From an uncultured Alphaproteobacteria bacterium (GTDB lineage: Bacteria; Pseudomonadota; Alphaproteobacteria; Rhodobacterales; Rhodobacteraceae): a DNA stretch of 9,249 bases. The notes under the pieces are model-generated. The model made no database searches. It saw only the letters and a program-made list of their open reading frames with translations, and was not told the origin of the DNA. Of the stretch, positions 6,506-9,249 are shown one piece after another. The DNA lies in contig CACHJY010000034.1 in the NCBI GenBank assembly GCA_902580265.1, forward strand, positions 1 through 9,249. The letters run 5' to 3'. A program made the position numbers and the translations under genes. Every line of letters begins with the position of its first letter. Position 1 is the stretch's first letter.

Positions 6506-6578
6506 AAAAACACCCCATCTGCTGCACACTCCAAGAACATACTACGTGTACTCCCCCACTGTCCCATCCGTGGAAGAG
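6506..6578 (-). repeat. Dispersed repeat, copy B
   Basis: Reverse complement matches copy A at 54 of 62 bases (6506-6567) and copy D at 43 of 47 bases. On its own strand CTCTTCC (from 6572-6578) can pair with GGGGGAG (from 6551-6557), with two G-T pairs. It lies in the gap between the two divergent cyclase genes, oriented toward the TPR cyclase and 123 bases upstream of its start. Confidence 0.87.
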
Positions 6579-6721
6579 AAATAAAAAAATAGATACGATA
6601 TGTATTTTGAAAGTTATAGATTTTTAGAATTCTTTCTTAAAAAATTAAATATTAGTTTATCATATACCTGTTAAAAGAGGGGTGTTCGATTCTAGATACT
6701 GAACTAAAAATTAAAAGATAT

Positions 6722-7969
6722 GTGCATGGTTTAAGGTCAGTCTGTATTGTGCTTATTTTTACCGGCTCGGTCGAGTTTTTTTTAACACTTATATTTTCTC
6801 ATCACATAAGCGAACTTGCATATACCATTGCGATGGCTCGTTGTTTTGTGGGGATTGCACTCTATTTAACGATCCTATATTTTGCCAACGAAAAAAATTA
6901 TAATTGGTTGCTTGGTGCGCTAATTATCCTGTATTTAGTCACAGGATTTGTTTACAACTTTGAATACGGGCTTAATACAAAAAATGAAAGTGCTGCAATA
7001 CTTGGAATAAGGTTGCTTGATTTAAACTTTGTAGGCGTAGGTGTTGGTTGTTTGCTTGCACTTCAATTTGGAAGGTTTTATGTAACGCTTGGCGCTATGA
7101 TTTTTTTTCAGTCCCTGCTGGCATTAACGTTATATCAAATTTTTCAACTTGATGGTCTTTATTTTACACTTGATCCCACAAAAATCGCATCGGATCCTCT
7201 CGCAATAAATAAATTTTCCTTCGTAAATTATATAATGGCGGCAGCTGTTATTATTTTTGGCACTATTCTATTAGCTTGGAGGAATGAAAAAAATATTGAA
7301 GATGCTGCCAATCAAGAAAGATCAACAGCAGTGCTAGGAAGATATTTCTCTCCCGAAGTAAGAGAAGAAATAAAGAAATCGTCCTATTCAGTCGTCGAAA
7401 ATAAGGAATCAGAACAGTATGTTGCTGTAATGTTTACAGATATTGTTGGCTTCACAAAGTTATCTGAAGGAATGGAGTCTAAAGATGTTTTAGGCCTTCT
7501 CTCTCAATACCAATCGAAAATGGTAAAAACCATTTTTGAAAGTGGGGGGACCGTCGATAAATTTATAGGGGACGCTGTTATGGCAACTTTTGGAACTCCT
7601 GTTTCCAGAGGAAATGATGCCCAAAATGCTTTGCAATGTGCTCGGCAGATGCAAATAGAAATGAGAGAGTGGGAGAAAGAAAGAGAAAATAGTGGAAAGC
7701 CAAAAATCGAGCACCGTATCGGAATTCACATTGGCCCCTGTTTTGTCGGCAATGTTGGTAGTGATGAGAGAGTTGAATTTACTGTGATAGGAGACACTGT
7801 AAATGTTGCAAGCAGGGTCTGTGAAGCGTGTAAAGATCTAAATGCCCAGGTAATAATTACTGATGAAATGAAACTAAGATTGAGTGAAAATATTCCCTCC
7901 GAAACTATTGAAGGGTTTGAAATCAGAGGAAGAAAAGAAAAAGTAACCCTACATAAGATTGACTTATAA
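6722..7969 (+). CDS. Membrane-bound class III adenylate cyclase
   Basis: A 415-residue cyclase making cAMP from ATP. The first 190 residues contain six predicted membrane helices (about 7-25, 33-54, 62-80, 95-116, 119-141, 166-187), a MASE-like sensor of unknown ligand. A short linker (NIEDAANQERSTAVLGRYFS) leads to the catalytic domain (about 232-395). Every catalytic residue is present: metal-binding Asp240 (FTDIVGFT) and Asp284 (FIGDAVMA), adenine-reading Lys280 and Asp358 (VIGDTVNVASR), transition-state Asn361 and Arg365. The Lys/Asp pair indicates ATP, not GTP. Start is uncertain: GTG 6722 has no strong ribosome-binding site. The frame is open upstream to 6656, and GAGGGG (6677-6682) sits six bases before an ATT at 6689, so a rare ATT start adding 11 residues is possible. 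Confidence 0.9.
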   Translation: MHGLRSVCIVLIFTGSVEFFLTLIFSHHISELAYTIAMARCFVGIALYLTILYFANEKNYNWLLGALIILYLVTGFVYNFEYGLNTKNESAAILGIRLLDLNFVGVGVGCLLALQFGRFYVTLGAMIFFQSLLALTLYQIFQLDGLYFTLDPTKIASDPLAINKFSFVNYIMAAAVIIFGTILLAWRNEKNIEDAANQERSTAVLGRYFSPEVREEIKKSSYSVVENKESEQYVAVMFTDIVGFTKLSEGMESKDVLGLLSQYQSKMVKTIFESGGTVDKFIGDAVMATFGTPVSRGNDAQNALQCARQMQIEMREWEKERENSGKPKIEHRIGIHIGPCFVGNVGSDERVEFTVIGDTVNVASRVCEACKDLNAQVIITDEMKLRLSENIPSETIEGFEIRGRKEKVTLHKIDL

Positions 7970-8016
7970 AAATTTAAGCTGAAATCATGTATTCGTAATT
8001 GCACAAATAAATGATA

Positions 8017-8076
8017 CTGCACGCTTAAAGCACTTACAACTTGCACACCCTCTGAGCCTCATTCGTGGGAGGGTCA
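8017..8076 (-). repeat. Dispersed repeat, copy F (diverged)
   Basis: Reverse complement aligns with the whole of copy A: 28 matches over 39 columns in the 5' half (TGACCC..CCACG.ATG, CAG, GGGTGT.CAA) and about 26 of 37 in the 3' half, ending in GTGCAG. ACCCTC (8047-8052) and GAGGGT (8069-8074) are perfect complements. It lies between the convergent ends of the membrane cyclase and the 8138-8467 gene. No T-run follows, so it is not a typical terminator. Confidence 0.6.
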
Positions 8077-8137
8077 GCTCGGCTTTAACAAACTATTAAG
8101 CAAATACGCTTTAAAAAAAGAGAAAAGATAGGGGACT

Positions 8138-8467
8138 TTATGTGAAATCTTGCAACACAATATTTCTACTGGCTTCAACTATTACATTTATCGAACCAAG
8201 ATCTTTAATCATTGTATCCCGTTCATTCTGAAAGACCTCTTGGCACTTCTTGAAAGCATTAGTACTTTCGTATTCAAATAAAGCTGAGGTCTTGAACATT
8301 CCTTGCTTATTCCAAATACGATTATAGCAAAATCGAGTGCACCCATGTTTTTTGAGTTTTTCAAAAAATTTCTGTCCATAATCTTCCCAAAAACGAGTAT
8401 GTAGTAGCATCTCGGGTTCTGTTTTAAAAGTAAATGTATTGTAAGTCATCAAGCGTGAATCACCCAT
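8138..8467 (-). CDS. Small protein, possibly dimeric alpha/beta-barrel (NIPSNAP/EthD-like)
   Basis: A 109-residue soluble protein without signal peptide or membrane segment. The alternation of predicted strands and helices (MTYNTFTFKT, LHTRFWEDYGQKFFEKLKKHG, TRFCYNRIWNKQGMFKTSALFEYES, AFKKCQEVFQNERDTMIKDL, SINVIVEASRNIVL) fits a ferredoxin-like dimeric alpha/beta-barrel fold such as NIPSNAP, EthD or ABM-domain proteins. This is fold-level resemblance only; I recognise no active site. Start: the ATG at 8465-8467 has GGAG (plus-strand 8476-8479) eight bases upstream. The in-frame ATG at 8491 sits inside a palindrome and has no ribosome-binding site, so I reject it. Copy D lies 109 bases upstream in the same orientation and copy F follows the gene, so it is bounded by repeats on both sides. 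Confidence 0.7.
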   Translation of the reverse strand: MGDSRLMTYNTFTFKTEPEMLLHTRFWEDYGQKFFEKLKKHGCTRFCYNRIWNKQGMFKTSALFEYESTNAFKKCQEVFQNERDTMIKDLGSINVIVEASRNIVLQDFT

Positions 8468-8485
8468 TGTCTGATCTCCAAATTT

Positions 8486-8503
8486 TATCATATTGATATG
8501 ATA
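8486..8503. promoter_or_regulatory. Palindrome upstream of the small alpha/beta gene (operator candidate)
   Basis: TATCATAT (8486-8493) and ATATGATA (8496-8503) are perfect eight-base complements around a two-base centre, 19 bases upstream of the chosen start codon. Minus-strand TATGAT inside it could be a -10 box. The geometry suits a dimeric repressor or autoregulator. Confidence 0.4.
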
Positions 8504-8575
8504 TTATTTCATATTTATATATTTAACGAGCATACAACTTATGACTAAAGAGTCTTTAGGGCTATGCTAATTATG

Positions 8576-8622
8576 CCATCTGCTGCGCTCTCCAAGAACA
8601 TACTACGTGGACACCCCCACTG
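8576..8622 (-). repeat. Dispersed repeat, copy D, fused to the integrase relic
   Basis: Matches copy B at 43 of 47 bases, including 19 identical bases in a row through the TCCAAGAACATACTACGTG core (plus strand). The 5' arm seen in A, B and F is absent; in its place is integrase-derived sequence. It points toward the 8138-8467 gene, 109 bases from its start. A short perfect hairpin (CTAAAG 8545-8550, CTTTAG 8554-8559) lies on its gene-facing side. Confidence 0.87.
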
Positions 8623-8627
8623 CTGCA

Positions 8628-9249
8628 GAGCAAAGCTACTAACCAACGCATGTCATCATCTAACCTAGAACACTCTTCTTTTATTCTTTATATATTTTTT
8701 TGGGGAATGGGTTGTCTACCTTCACTATTGGAAACTCTAGGCATAAAGGTCATGGAGAAAGCGTTGGAACACTCCAACCCCAGTTCAGTTATACAGATAT
8801 TAATAATTGATCTGATTGTTGAAAATACTCTTTTAACAGTATTCACTCCCATACCCTGCTCTGATAACCAGTCACGAAACTGTCCTGCTTCCTTAGAGGA
8901 GTAAGCAGACAAAGGTTTGTCTCCTAACAAGTTAGTTACATATCTGATATTTCTTTTTGCTGTCCTAAAGAATACTTGATCTTTCCCCTGCCCTTTTAGT
9001 TTTAGATAAAGCTCAAGATCATCAGATAAGCATATACCATCCTGATCTAGTTTATCGCTTGGCTTAGATGATACTTTTATTTGAGGAATGTCTATGTTCT
9101 GAAGTCTCAACCTTAACCAATAATCTTCTAGTTTCTGTTCAATTGATCTTGAGAGTCGCCTAGCAGTATTGAGGGATTTGGTTTTTTAGCTAAAGCAAAG
9201 TCTTTTGATTGCATAGAAATCACTAAGATCGAATGGCACTCGTCTAATG
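8628..9249 (-). pseudogene. Tyrosine recombinase (phage-type integrase) relic, 3' end lost
   Basis: One frame reads across the region: VPFDLSDFYAIKRLCFS, stop, KTKSLNTARRLSRSIEQKL, a SAM-like core-binding domain (YLKLKGQGKD, FFRTAKRNIRYV, LLGDKPLSAYSS, FRDWLSEQGMGVNTVKRVFS), the hinge RQPIPQKNI, stop, then RIKEECSRLDDDMRWLVALL. The two TAA codons (plus-strand 9186-9188 and 8688-8690) interrupt otherwise continuous homology with no frameshift. The catalytic domain ends within its first helix, before the TGxR motif, so the catalytic Arg, His and Tyr residues are all absent, and copy D of the repeat begins there. The gene's 5' end lies beyond the window. It is inactive as it stands and marks the region as formerly mobile. 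Relatives are integrases of proteobacterial genomic islands. Confidence 0.82.

Larger units (their letters stand above)
6384..6721. other. Intergenic region between divergent cyclase genes
   Basis: 338 bases without a gene. It holds the proposed promoter and inverted repeat of the TPR cyclase (6407-6441), repeat copy B (6506-6578), and a strongly AT-rich leader for the membrane cyclase. That leader contains a purine-rich, Shine-Dalgarno-like GAGGGG at 6677-6682, which bears on the start of the next gene. Confidence 0.5.

Noticed and set aside
1149..6578. Copies A and B as terminal inverted repeats of one transposon
   Set aside because: They are inverted with respect to each other, but no transposase lies between them, no target-site duplication is visible, and further copies lie inside and outside the pair.
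8650..8904. Plus-strand open frame across the integrase relic
   Set aside because: It is the antisense shadow of the recombinase frame, whose motifs are clear on the minus strand.

Overview
The window is AT-rich DNA from a Gram-negative bacterium, most likely a marine proteobacterium. The clues are a lipobox-type signal peptide, TPR-bearing class III nucleotidyl cyclases of a kind common in Alphaproteobacteria, and a tyrosine recombinase of a proteobacterial type. I cannot name the genus from sequence alone.

Layout. 5-631 (+) is the C-terminal, TPR-rich end of a protein that starts outside the window. 632-1306 is non-coding and carries short iterated repeats, hairpins and repeat copy A. 1307-2090 (+) is a tight run of four small overlapping genes for membrane or envelope proteins, none recognised. 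2223-3161 (+) is a retinol-dehydrogenase-like SDR. 3315-4403 (-) is a beta-lactamase-fold serine hydrolase. 4551-6383 (-) is a soluble class III cyclase with a TolB-like domain and TPRs. 6722-7969 (+) is a six-helix membrane adenylate cyclase. 8138-8467 (-) is a small, probably ferredoxin-like protein. 8628-9249 (-) is a decayed tyrosine recombinase.

The unusual feature is a dispersed repeat of about 50-75 bp, more GC-rich than its surroundings. Three copies are strong (A 1149-1225, B 6506-6578, D 8576-8622), two are diverged (C 2110-2155, F 8017-8076) and one is marginal (E 3226-3258). The copies fall between genes. A, C and E point right; B, F and D point left. A, C, B and D each lie about 70-125 bp upstream of a gene in the same orientation. 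Copies A, B and F can each form a stem whose two arms have changed together. Copy D is joined directly to the integrase relic, just before its first catalytic arginine would occur. I infer an accessory island built from repeat-bounded cassettes, possibly a recombinase-driven array unlike the classical attC integron. The repeat family and its placement are visible in the sequence; the mechanism is a hypothesis.

Functional theme. Two cyclases of different architecture start divergently around copy B and would feed cyclic-nucleotide signalling. The upstream partial TPR protein may be the tail of a third such protein. The other genes look like unrelated cargo, as expected for an island.
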